Of a stretch of 42,557 nucleotides of DNA, positions 25,512 through 33,446 are shown in pieces; positions within the stretch are counted from its first letter, which is position 1, and each line of letters starts with the position of its first letter. The translations under genes and the position numbers were made by a program. The notes beneath the pieces were generated by a model that saw only the letters and a program-made list of their open reading frames with translations, was not told where the DNA came from and did not search any database. This DNA comes from Ghiorsea sp. (lineage in GTDB: Bacteria; Pseudomonadota; Zetaproteobacteria; Mariprofundales; Mariprofundaceae), in assembly GCA_027059605.1 (NCBI GenBank), contig JALSZC010000128.1, forward strand, positions 1 through 42,557, read 5' to 3'.

Positions 25512-26075
25512 TTATTTTAATTTTTCTAACTCTTTTCGTGCCTCTGGGGTCAATATAACACTCATTATATTAACATCATTTGTATCTTTAAACCCTAGGT
25601 CTTCCCGTAAAGCCTTAATAAATACATCGGCATCATTTATTAGGTGAAAATTATTATTTACGTTACTTTCAATAAGCTTGGCATCAAATTCCAAATACTT
25701 TTTAATTAACTGATCACTGCCCCAGTTCATTAACCCTTTTTTAAATGACATCATTTCTTGTTCTACCTTACGGCTTAATCCATTTTTCCCTTTTTTGATT
25801 TCACTTATAATTTCAAAGTATGAATTATAAAAGTGTTCAAACACTTTTTGTTTTTCTTTTAGTATATGTAGATTATACTCTCTTTCCTTAGCTTTTTTAT
25901 TGTTAATGGAAACAGTTAAAACTGAGGTGAAAGCTGCAACAATAACAGCAACAATTCCTAATATTGATATTCGAGAGTTAAGGTCGGTTACGAAAAATAC
26001 TCCCCATACTAAAAAACCTACTAATAGTAAAAAAAGGAAAAGCATCCAAAGTTTCGATAGGTTATCATTTTCCAT
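25512..26075 (-). CDS. Two-helix membrane protein with coiled-coil/helical cytoplasmic domain, function unknown
   Basis: I do not recognise a named family. The 187-aa protein has two adjacent membrane helices (about residues 9-28 and 36-55), then a highly charged helical region (KKAKEREYNLHILKEKQK) suited to a coiled coil. The last 120 residues form a soluble domain containing YFEIISEIKKG and the ending SVILTPEARKELEKL. GAGGTG precedes the ATG. Base composition looks more AT-rich than the flanking genes. With the toxin-antitoxin pair next door, this suggests an acquired accessory patch between xthA and rnd. A role in stress or defence is only a guess. Confidence 0.7.
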   Translation of the reverse strand: MENDNLSKLWMLFLFLLLVGFLVWGVFFVTDLNSRISILGIVAVIVAAFTSVLTVSINNKKAKEREYNLHILKEKQKVFEHFYNSYFEIISEIKKGKNGLSRKVEQEMMSFKKGLMNWGSDQLIKKYLEFDAKLIESNVNNNFHLINDADVFIKALREDLGFKDTNDVNIMSVILTPEARKELEKLK

Positions 26076-26129
26076 ACTTTAGCACCTCAGCTTATTAAGA
26101 ATTAAATCTTGTCATTTTTATGTTAATAA

Positions 26130-26759
26130 TTACTCATGTTTCCAAGCTTTGATTTTCTCAATGCAATCTTCAAGTGAATGAATATCTTTGGTTTCAGGGA
26201 TAAACACGGATAAGCGGCGGGTTTCTAGATGGGTTAACCAGCCTGCAATGAATTGAAGGTAAAGTTCATCCATCTTTTCAGTGTTTTGGGCAGCTTGTTT
26301 GCCAATAAAAGCTTCGGATGAAGCAATTTCACCACGCACGGCAATATCTGGGTTGGCAATAATGGGTGTTTCATCGCTGTTTAGCATACGAAAGTTGCCT
26401 GCAAGGTCGATATACAGTAACCAAGGTTTGCCCACTTTGGCTTGGGCGATGACGTTTATCATTTGCGCCTTATCAGGGATAGGGGCAGGGGATAAGCGAT
26501 GCACGGTGACATACGATAAAATACCGCTTACAAAAAAATCAAACAACCTGACTTTACCCTTTGCTTTTAAACCTGTTTCTTTGTCTTCAACCAAGCGAAC
26601 ATTAATCCAATTGCTGACTTCTTTTTTATCTGTGAGCTTGGCATCATGTTCTTTTAAAGGTTCACCTGGTGTACATCTGCGCCAAGTGCCATCATCTTGT
26701 AATCGCCATGCTTTTTTGCCAACTTGAGGCATTGCGCCTACGGAAAAGAATAATTTCAT
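26130..26759 (-). CDS. Conserved-looking hypothetical protein downstream of rnd
   Basis: The start is placed at the ATG ending at 26759, preceded by GAGG eight bases away; an earlier ATG at 26801 overlaps rnd and has no such site. The resulting 209-aa protein begins MKLFFSVGAMPQVGKKAWRL and has no signal peptide, membrane helix or motif I can name. It ends with a helical stretch (LEDCIEKIKAWKHE). Its region around residues 75-130 is rich in beta-type residues (WLLYIDLAGNFRML). It lies ten bases after the rnd stop on the same strand, so it is probably co-transcribed with RNase D. Confidence 0.7.
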   Translation of the reverse strand: MKLFFSVGAMPQVGKKAWRLQDDGTWRRCTPGEPLKEHDAKLTDKKEVSNWINVRLVEDKETGLKAKGKVRLFDFFVSGILSYVTVHRLSPAPIPDKAQMINVIAQAKVGKPWLLYIDLAGNFRMLNSDETPIIANPDIAVRGEIASSEAFIGKQAAQNTEKMDELYLQFIAGWLTHLETRRLSVFIPETKDIHSLEDCIEKIKAWKHE

Positions 26760-26769
26760 TTGATGACCT

Positions 26770-27975
26770 CTATGCTGTGGTATTTTCTTTATAATCATCA
26801 ATCACAGGTAAACCTGTGTTGGGGTTAAGGCGCAAACAAATTTCACCGCGTAACAGTTGTAACAAAGCATTACCCACCAACTCGGCACGCCAGCCTTGCA
26901 AACATGGCAACTCAGGCGGTTCACCTTGCGGTTTATTGCCCCAAGAAGCGAGGACAGAAAGCTCAGATTTGTTGGCAAGAATTGTCGATGAAATACTGGC
27001 TTCATCAGCTTTAAGGCGAAGTAGGGTGTCAAGCAATTCTAGGCGTAAATCTGTGCCTGAGGTGTTGCTTTTGCGCGATGAAAGTTTGGGTCTATCTTCT
27101 TCGGGGCAATCCATGCCTTTTTGCCAAAGTTTGAGCCATGTTTCACCAAAACGGCGAATGACACCTTCATTGAGACCACGCATACGTTTCATGACATCAA
27201 TGTTTAAAGTGTCCCGTTTGGCAATTTCAATCAAAGGTTCATCGGCAATCAAACGACGGCGTGGTATATCTTTCTTTTGTGCTTGCTCTTCACGCCATAT
27301 TGCAAGCTCTCTTAGAATCGCCAAATGCTTGGGTTTAAGTTTGTTCACACCTTTAACCCGCCAAAAAACTTCATTCTTATCAATGTGATAAGTGTCTGGG
27401 TTGGTGAGTGTAGCTTGTTCTTCATCCAACCATGTGCTGCGTTTTTTAGCTTGTAACTCTTCTTTGAGTGCTTGGTAAATGGGCATCAAATAAATGACAT
27501 CATCAGCCGCATATTTTAATTGCTGTTTGGTTAAAGGGCGGCGCAACCAATCGCTAAATGACTCACCTTTAGCCAAGGCTTTTTTGGTGATGCGTTGTAC
27601 CAAATTGCCAAATCCTACTTGCTGACCATAGCCCAATAGTGCAGCAGCTATTTGGGTATCAAACATGGGCAGTGGTAATGCGCCTGCGTGTTCCAAGATG
27701 ATTTCAAGGTCTTGGCGACCTGCGTGGAAAACTTTAAGAATGTTGGGGTCGATGATGATGTCCCAAAGGGGTTTTAAATCTTTGATGGCAACAGGGTCAA
27801 TAATATAAACACCATCATGACTGCCGACTTGTAGCAGGGCAAATTTGGGGTAATAGGTCTTTTCACGGTGAAATTCAGTGTCCACATACAAGACTTTGGC
27901 TTGTTTTAAAACCTCACAAGCAGGAATCAGTGCTTGGGGTGTATCAATGAATTGGTAAGTTGAAGAATCAGTCAT
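26770..27975 (-). CDS. rnd: Ribonuclease D
   Basis: RNase D trims the 3' ends of tRNAs and other small RNAs. The protein (401 aa from the ATG at 27975) has the DEDD exonuclease acids: Asp-Glu in YVDTEFHREKTYYPKFALLQ, Asp in HAGRQDLEIIL (with MFDTQIAAALLGYG), and Tyr/Asp in KYAADDVIYLMPIY. A central HRDC domain follows (about residues 215-290, LAILRELAIWREEQAQ) and a helical C-terminal domain. Length is close to E. coli RNase D (375). GTG at 27981 is an alternative start, but the AGG upstream fits the ATG spacing better. It is divergent from aspS. Confidence 0.93.
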   Translation of the reverse strand: MTDSSTYQFIDTPQALIPACEVLKQAKVLYVDTEFHREKTYYPKFALLQVGSHDGVYIIDPVAIKDLKPLWDIIIDPNILKVFHAGRQDLEIILEHAGALPLPMFDTQIAAALLGYGQQVGFGNLVQRITKKALAKGESFSDWLRRPLTKQQLKYAADDVIYLMPIYQALKEELQAKKRSTWLDEEQATLTNPDTYHIDKNEVFWRVKGVNKLKPKHLAILRELAIWREEQAQKKDIPRRRLIADEPLIEIAKRDTLNIDVMKRMRGLNEGVIRRFGETWLKLWQKGMDCPEEDRPKLSSRKSNTSGTDLRLELLDTLLRLKADEASISSTILANKSELSVLASWGNKPQGEPPELPCLQGWRAELVGNALLQLLRGEICLRLNPNTGLPVIDDYKENTTA

Positions 27976-28086
27976 GGGCACAGCCTAGTCAGAGAATACT
28001 TAAAAGTCAGCTTGCAGTCAGGCAAGGCATTGTTAGGTTGCGGTGCATTAGATTTTGAAGCGTGTTTTATTATTGGAGTATTGGTT

Positions 28087-29880
28087 ATGACTGTTCGCAC
28101 ATATTGTGGCGATTTCCGCAAGTCTCATTTGGGACAACAAGTTAAACTTTCAGGTTGGGTTGAAACCAATCGTGACCACGGTGGTGTGATTTTTTTAGAT
28201 GTGCGTGACCGTTCAGGTTTGGTGCAAGTGGTGGCTCACCCTGATACACCAGAAATGCACAAGCTTGCACATTCCATGCGCCAACAAAATGTGATTGAAG
28301 TCTATGGTGAAGTGATTGCTCGCGATGATGAGGCTATCAACCCTAAGCTGCCCACGGGTGAAGTTGAGGTTAAGATTTCAGAGTTGATTGTGCTTAACCG
28401 CGCTGAAACACCACCATTTGCTATTGATGATGATTGCAATGCAGGCGAGCAACATCGTTTGGAATACCGCTATTTGGATTTGCGTCGCCCGACAATGCAG
28501 CGCAACCTTATTTTACGTCATAAAGTGACGCATGCAGCACGTAATTATTTAGACTCTCAAGATTTCTTGGATGTGGAAACACCAATCTTGAACAAATCTA
28601 CACCCGAAGGTGCGCGTGATTATCTTGTGCCATCGCGTGTTTACCCTGGTTCATTTTATGCGCTTCCGCAAAGCCCACAGTTGTTTAAGCAATTATTGAT
28701 GGTGGCGGGCATGGATAGGTATTATCAGGTGGCACGTTGCTTCCGTGATGAAGATTTAAGGGCAGATCGCCAGCCTGAATTTACCCAAATTGATTTGGAA
28801 ATGTCTTTTGTGAATCAAGATGATGTGATGGAAAAAGCCGAAGGTTTGATTTGCGCTATGTTTGAAGCAGGTATGGGTGAGACATTGCAAGCACCATTCC
28901 CACGCATGACTTATGAGGATGCCATGGATAAATATGGTTTAGACCGCCCAGATGTGCGTTTTGGTTTGGAGCATATTGATGTCACAGACTTGATGAAATC
29001 TGTTGATTTTAAAGTGTTCTCTGGTCCTGCCAATAATGGTGGTTTGGTAAAAGTGATTCGTGTGCCAGGTGGCAATGATAAATTAAGCCGTAAGAAAATT
29101 GATAACTACACCAAGTTTGTCTCCATTTATGGGGCACGTGGTTTGGCGTACATCAAAGTGAATGATAAAGATGATATTCCGAATGGATTACAATCACCGA
29201 TTGTGAAGAATTTGTCGGAAGATGTACTCAAAGCATTGCTGGAGAGAACTGAAGCTGAAAATGGCGACTTGTTATTCTTTGGTGCTGATACCAAAGAAGT
29301 GGTAAACAATGCGCTGGGTTATTTGCGTGTGGAATTGGGTAAAGACCTTGGTTTATTTGATGAAAAAACCAATCAATTTGTTTGGGTTGTGGATTTCCCT
29401 ATGTTTGAATGGGACAGCGAAAATAAACGTTTGCAAGCACTTCACCATCCCTTTACAGCACCTTATGATGAAGATTTGGACAAATTAGAGAGTTCACCGC
29501 TAGACATGCGTTCACAAGCTTATGATTTGGTTTGGAATGGCACGGAAATCGGCGGTGGTTCGATTCGTATTCATAAAACAGACGTGCAAGCGCGAGTGCT
29601 TAAAGCATTGGGTATCTCTGATGAAGAAGCGAATGATAAATTTGGCTTCTTACTCAAAGCTTTGGAATATGGTGCTCCACCGCACGGTGGACTGGCATTT
29701 GGTTTAGACCGTGTGTTGTCACTGATGGTGGGTGCAGAATCGATTCGTGATGTGATTGCCTTCCCGAAAACACAAAAAGCAGCCGACCCCATGGCTGAAT
29801 CACCATCACAAGTGGCTGATATGCAGTGGAAAGAGTTGGGTTTACGTAAACGTCGTACCCAAATTGATACGGAATCATAA
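28087..29880 (+). CDS. aspS: Aspartyl-tRNA synthetase
   Basis: AspS charges tRNA(Asp), or also tRNA(Asn) in organisms lacking AsnRS. The 597-aa protein has the N-terminal OB anticodon-binding domain (VKLSGWVETNRDHGG, FLDVRDRSG), class II motif 1, SPQLFKQ, motif 2 in CFRDEDLRADRQPEFTQID, the bacterial GAD insertion domain (about residues 290-420) and motif 3 in GGLAFGLDRVLSLM. The frame is open 25 codons earlier, but MTVRTYCGDFRKSHL is the family's normal beginning and GGAG lies ten bases before it. Whether it is discriminating cannot be decided here. Confidence 0.96.
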   Translation: MTVRTYCGDFRKSHLGQQVKLSGWVETNRDHGGVIFLDVRDRSGLVQVVAHPDTPEMHKLAHSMRQQNVIEVYGEVIARDDEAINPKLPTGEVEVKISELIVLNRAETPPFAIDDDCNAGEQHRLEYRYLDLRRPTMQRNLILRHKVTHAARNYLDSQDFLDVETPILNKSTPEGARDYLVPSRVYPGSFYALPQSPQLFKQLLMVAGMDRYYQVARCFRDEDLRADRQPEFTQIDLEMSFVNQDDVMEKAEGLICAMFEAGMGETLQAPFPRMTYEDAMDKYGLDRPDVRFGLEHIDVTDLMKSVDFKVFSGPANNGGLVKVIRVPGGNDKLSRKKIDNYTKFVSIYGARGLAYIKVNDKDDIPNGLQSPIVKNLSEDVLKALLERTEAENGDLLFFGADTKEVVNNALGYLRVELGKDLGLFDEKTNQFVWVVDFPMFEWDSENKRLQALHHPFTAPYDEDLDKLESSPLDMRSQAYDLVWNGTEIGGGSIRIHKTDVQARVLKALGISDEEANDKFGFLLKALEYGAPPHGGLAFGLDRVLSLMVGAESIRDVIAFPKTQKAADPMAESPSQVADMQWKELGLRKRRTQIDTES

Positions 29881-29891
29881 AGGATAACGTA

Positions 29892-30212
29892 TTGACAGCG
29901 CAGCATAAACATAGAACTCTAGGGCTTATGATACGTGGTCTGATGATTTCTTGTTTTCTATTGGTGTTGGCATCTTGTGCCAGTAAACCACCCGTACAAG
30001 CTATGGCAGAAGCACGAGCGGCTGTGCAGTCGGTTCGTGTGTTGTATGAGGATGAAAAAGCGCAGCAGCATAAGTCTTATCAGCATTATCAAAGTGCAGA
30101 GCAGTCTTTGCTTGAAGCAACACAAGCTTTGGATGAGAAGCGTTATGATTTAGCTAAACGAAAGGCAAGAGAAGCCAAACGTCAGGCACGGTTGGCTGCA
30201 AAACTAAAGTGA
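29892..30212 (+). CDS. Small lipoprotein with helical, Lys/Arg-rich domain (DUF4398-like)
   Basis: The 106-aa protein starts at TTG 29892, after AAGGA. It has a basic N terminus, a hydrophobic segment (about residues 15-27) and a lipobox, LASC, followed by ASKPP, so it should be lipid-anchored in the envelope. The mature part is one long helical region with repeating Ala/Gln/Lys (QSLLEATQALDEKRYDLA, then alternating Arg/Lys/Ala), resembling DUF4398 lipoproteins. An ATG at 29928 is an alternative start that keeps the lipobox. It follows aspS by 11 bases. Function unknown. Confidence 0.75.
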   Translation: MTAQHKHRTLGLMIRGLMISCFLLVLASCASKPPVQAMAEARAAVQSVRVLYEDEKAQQHKSYQHYQSAEQSLLEATQALDEKRYDLAKRKAREAKRQARLAAKLK

Positions 30213-30251
30213 ACCTTGTTTTGATACTGTGTTGTAAAGGGGCAAAACATC

Positions 30252-31121
30252 ATGAATGAACATACACAGGCTGAGGAAGATACAGACGTGAATGAACAAG
30301 ATGTTTTGCAAAATACAGATTACCCTGAAGTTTACTTTTTTCAACATGAAGACAGCCATGCTGGCGAAGCTGTGCGAGAAATGTTTGATGCTGTGGTGCG
30401 TCATACATATGCCAATCAACGTCATATCAACTGGTTGGTTTGTACCCCTGATACCACTACAGATTCAGAAGTATTAGGTTTTGATGTTGAACAAGCGCAG
30501 GGTCATACAGGTTCTGTGATGTGTTCAGGTATTGTGTTATTTCAACACTTGGGCTGGGGTGAAGCTGCGCAAACATTACATGAAGCGATGTTTTCTGTGT
30601 TCACAGAGCAGCCACCTGAAGATATTGTGGTGCGGGGTATGGATGGGCAAGTATCTTCAATCGAATATTACGCGGCTGTGATTAATACCCTAGTCAATGA
30701 TGATAAGGCAGAGTCTTATCATGATGAGTTTTCGGATACTTTGCATGATGTTTTTGATGCCAGCGCAGAAAAAACCTCTGAATTTGCGCATGTTGCTATG
30801 GAAAAAGCGCGTGAGCAGGGCGAAAAGATTAAAACCTTGGTTGGCGATGATTTTTCAAGGGTTGCTAAGGAAAAACTCAATCCTTCACGGTTGGGTGCGG
30901 GCGCATTGGCATCTATGGCTAAGCTGATGCATGTCACTGGCGTTGCATTGTCCAAGTTTGCCGATAAAGCTGATCATGCGTTGACGTGTAAATCAGGTGA
31001 GATTACCAGTGCAGGGCGTTTGGAATGCAAAGCTTGTGGTTATGAAATGCATTTTAAAAAAACAGGGCGTATCCCGCCATGCCCGAAATGTCATAAAACA
31101 GAATTTAAGAAAGGTTATTAA
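30252..31121 (+). CDS. Zinc-ribbon protein, function unknown
   Basis: The 289-aa protein starts with an acidic region (residues 1-25). A globular N-terminal part follows with VYFFQHEDSHAGEAVREMFD and WLVCTPDTT. After a helical, charged middle (about 160-245, EKAREQGEKIKTLVGDDF), the last 35 residues form a zinc ribbon, CKACG...CPKCHK. The ribbon context (RLECKACGYEMHFKKTG) resembles DUF1451-type zinc-ribbon proteins, but the N-terminal half does not match them as far as I can tell. It follows the small lipoprotein by 39 bases and precedes dapE. Confidence 0.75.
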   Translation: MNEHTQAEEDTDVNEQDVLQNTDYPEVYFFQHEDSHAGEAVREMFDAVVRHTYANQRHINWLVCTPDTTTDSEVLGFDVEQAQGHTGSVMCSGIVLFQHLGWGEAAQTLHEAMFSVFTEQPPEDIVVRGMDGQVSSIEYYAAVINTLVNDDKAESYHDEFSDTLHDVFDASAEKTSEFAHVAMEKAREQGEKIKTLVGDDFSRVAKEKLNPSRLGAGALASMAKLMHVTGVALSKFADKADHALTCKSGEITSAGRLECKACGYEMHFKKTGRIPPCPKCHKTEFKKGY

Positions 31122-31166
31122 GATGAAGTGCATGTTCAAGCAAGTGCATGATAGGGCTATAAACGA

Positions 31167-32309
31167 ATGCGTGTAGAACAAGATAAAATATCGTGTGCTT
31201 TGAATTTAGCCATCAAATTAATGAAGCGAGAATCACCCACGCCTGAAGATGCGGGTTGCCAAGATTATATTGGTAAGACCTTGGCACCGTTAGGCTTTGT
31301 GCGCACAGAAGTAAATAGCAATGGTATTACCAACTCTATTTATACCCGTGAAGGTGAGCTTTCAGGTGTGTTGGCATTTGCTGGGCATACTGATGTAGTG
31401 CCTACAGGTCCTGTAGAGGCATGGGATTTCCCACCATTTGATGCTGTGGTGAAAGATGGCATATTGCATGGTCGTGGTGCGCAAGATATGAAAGGTGGTA
31501 TTGCTTGTTGGATGGCGGCGGTAATGCAGTTGTGTGCAACATTTGAGCCTTTACCAACGATTCAGTTGCTGATTACCTCAGATGAAGAGGGTGATTCAGT
31601 TGATGGCACTGTTCGTATTGTGGAATACTTGCAAGCGCAAGATAAATTGCCCGATGCGGTGATTGTGGGTGAACCATCGAGTGATAAACAAGTGGGTGAT
31701 ACGATTCGCCGTGGTCGTCGTGGTGTGGTACAAGTTGCCATGACATTTAATGGCAAACAAGGACATTCGGCATACCCTGATGATGCGGATAATGCGATTC
31801 ATCAAGCGGTGCAACCGCTAGCTAAGATTGCCGCCATTGATTGGGGTGAAGCTGTGGATGGTTTTCCTGCAACCACATGTCAAATTACCAATTTGAATGC
31901 GGGTACTGGGGCAAGCAATGTGATTCCAGGTAGTGCAGAAGCATTTTTGGATATTCGCTATAATCCAAGCAATAGCTTTGATGAAATTAAGGCTCGCATC
32001 ACACAAGCTTGCGATGGTGCGGATGTATCGTTTGATTTTAGGCATGAAGCCAATGCATTTTCTACACCAGATGGTAAGTTTTTAGATATGGTATGTGCTG
32101 CGATTGAATCGACTACAGGTATCACAACCAACCGTGATACGGGTGGTGGCACATCGGATGGTCGTTTCTTGGCTGCTGCAGGTGTACCCGTTGCAGAGCT
32201 AGGTCTCACCAATAGCACGATTCACCAAGTCAATGAACAAGTGGCTATCCATGAGCTGGATACACTCACCGAAATTTACACAAAAATTATCACAACATTT
32301 GAGGCATAA
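31167..32309 (+). CDS. dapE: Succinyl-diaminopimelate desuccinylase
   Basis: DapE hydrolyses N-succinyl-LL-diaminopimelate in the succinylase branch of lysine/DAP synthesis. The 380-aa M20 metallopeptidase has the dinuclear zinc motifs FAGHTDVVPTGP (His, Asp), HGRGAQDMKGG (bridging Asp), TSDEEGDSVDGT (catalytic Glu) and GEPSS. GRRG, NVIPG and a C-terminal GGGTSDGRF segment are also present, all DapE-specific. Length equals the family norm (about 375). dapF lies two genes downstream, giving a small DAP cluster interrupted by queF. Confidence 0.95.
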   Translation: MRVEQDKISCALNLAIKLMKRESPTPEDAGCQDYIGKTLAPLGFVRTEVNSNGITNSIYTREGELSGVLAFAGHTDVVPTGPVEAWDFPPFDAVVKDGILHGRGAQDMKGGIACWMAAVMQLCATFEPLPTIQLLITSDEEGDSVDGTVRIVEYLQAQDKLPDAVIVGEPSSDKQVGDTIRRGRRGVVQVAMTFNGKQGHSAYPDDADNAIHQAVQPLAKIAAIDWGEAVDGFPATTCQITNLNAGTGASNVIPGSAEAFLDIRYNPSNSFDEIKARITQACDGADVSFDFRHEANAFSTPDGKFLDMVCAAIESTTGITTNRDTGGGTSDGRFLAAAGVPVAELGLTNSTIHQVNEQVAIHELDTLTEIYTKIITTFEA

Positions 32310-32315
32310 TCCAAG

Positions 32316-32711
32316 ATGACAACAACAAGTACATTAACCCAACTGGGCGACAAACCTACGGCTGAAGCAAGTAAAACACTGGAAGTATTTGAAAACCCAA
32401 ACCCAGAGCGTGATTATCATATCAAAATCGATTCGCCTGAATTTACCTGCCTTTGTCCGAAAACGGGGCAACCTGACTTTGCTGAAATTAAGTTGGATTA
32501 TGTGCCTGATGAATTGTGTGTGGAGTTAAAATCACTCAAACTTTATTATTGGAGCTTTAGAGATGAAGGTCATTTTCATGAAAAAGTAACCAATATGATT
32601 GCATCGGATTTGATTGCAGCCATGAATCCGCGTTGGTTGAAAGTGACGGCTATTTTTAATGTGCGTGGTGGTGTGTATACCACGGTTGAAGTCGAGCATA
32701 GCAAAGCTTGA
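32316..32711 (+). CDS. queF: NADPH-dependent 7-cyano-7-deazaguanine reductase
   Basis: QueF reduces preQ0 to preQ1 in queuosine (tRNA wobble base) synthesis. The 131-aa protein is the short, unimodular type. It has the nucleophilic Cys in [13 protein letters not shown], the catalytic Asp in the same motif, the E(S/L)KSLKLY-type signature [23 protein letters not shown] and a C-terminal [11 protein letters not shown]. It sits six bases after dapE and eight bases before dapF, so it is co-transcribed with them although unrelated in pathway. No other queuosine genes are visible here. Confidence 0.94.
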   Translation: MTTTSTLTQLGDKPTAEASKTLEVFENPNPERDYHIKIDSPEFTCLCPKTGQPDFAEIKLDYVPDELCVELKSLKLYYWSFRDEGHFHEKVTNMIASDLIAAMNPRWLKVTAIFNVRGGVYTTVEVEHSKA

Positions 32712-32718
32712 TGATTGT

Positions 32719-33423
32719 ATGAGAATACCCTTTGTGAAAATGCAGGCACAAGGTAACGATTTCGTTATCTTAAATGGTATTAGGGATACTTTGCCTGAAT
32801 TGACACAAGCATTTATTACAAAGATATGTCATAGACACCTAGGCATTGGTTGTGACCAACTGCTGGTGTTACAACCTCACGATACTGCGGATGCTTTGAT
32901 GCTCATTTATAATGCAGATGGCTCAAAGGCTGCCAATTGTGGTAATGGTTTGCGTTGTGTCGGTGATGTATTGATGAAACAGTTGAAACAAGATGAAGTA
33001 TCTATTGCTTTGTCAGATAGAGTTGTTACAGCAAAACGAACGGATAAAGGTATTGCTGTAGTGATGGGTAATGCTGATATTGAAGACGTGGCAGAAGATT
33101 ATACGGATGTGCTGATTGGCAACCCACATCGTGTTTATTTTAAGCATGCACAAGCTTGCCCCGAGCGTAATGTGGAAATCATCAGTGATTATGATGAAAA
33201 CCATGTGGATATTCGCATTATTGAGCGGGGCACAGGTGAAACATTGGCGTGTGGTTCAGGTGCTTGTGCTACAGCAGTAGCTGTTTGGCAGAAGTTGGGT
33301 CATGTATCACCTTTAGTGATTCAAATGCCAGGTGGCAATGTTCACGTGCATCAGTTTGGCACACAGATATTGCTAACAGGCATGGTAACCTATGTGTTTG
33401 ATGGTCAATATGTTTGTGCTTAA
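32719..33423 (+). CDS. dapF: Diaminopimelate epimerase
   Basis: DapF converts LL- to meso-diaminopimelate, the precursor of lysine and peptidoglycan. The 234-aa protein starts at ATG 32719 (MRIPFVKMQAQGNDFV), the typical DapF N terminus; the frame is open further upstream only within queF. Its two catalytic Cys are in NADGSKAANCGNGLRC and ETLACGSGACATAVA, one per half of the pseudo-symmetric fold. It is somewhat shorter than the usual 274 aa, with loops trimmed between the two motifs, but both active-site halves are intact. No clear ribosome binding site is seen, so coupling to queF is likely. Confidence 0.93.
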   Translation: MRIPFVKMQAQGNDFVILNGIRDTLPELTQAFITKICHRHLGIGCDQLLVLQPHDTADALMLIYNADGSKAANCGNGLRCVGDVLMKQLKQDEVSIALSDRVVTAKRTDKGIAVVMGNADIEDVAEDYTDVLIGNPHRVYFKHAQACPERNVEIISDYDENHVDIRIIERGTGETLACGSGACATAVAVWQKLGHVSPLVIQMPGGNVHVHQFGTQILLTGMVTYVFDGQYVCA

Positions 33424-33446
33424 CTTGCAAGTAGTGTGGAGTGGGT

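Noticed and set aside
28012-28086. 25-residue N-terminal extension of AspS
   Set aside because: It does not resemble AspRS; the ATG at 28087 has a GGAG site and the family's normal first residues.
32659-32718. N-terminal extension of DapF within queF
   Set aside because: The 20 extra residues are the out-of-frame end of queF; DapF proteins begin at MRIPFVKMQ.
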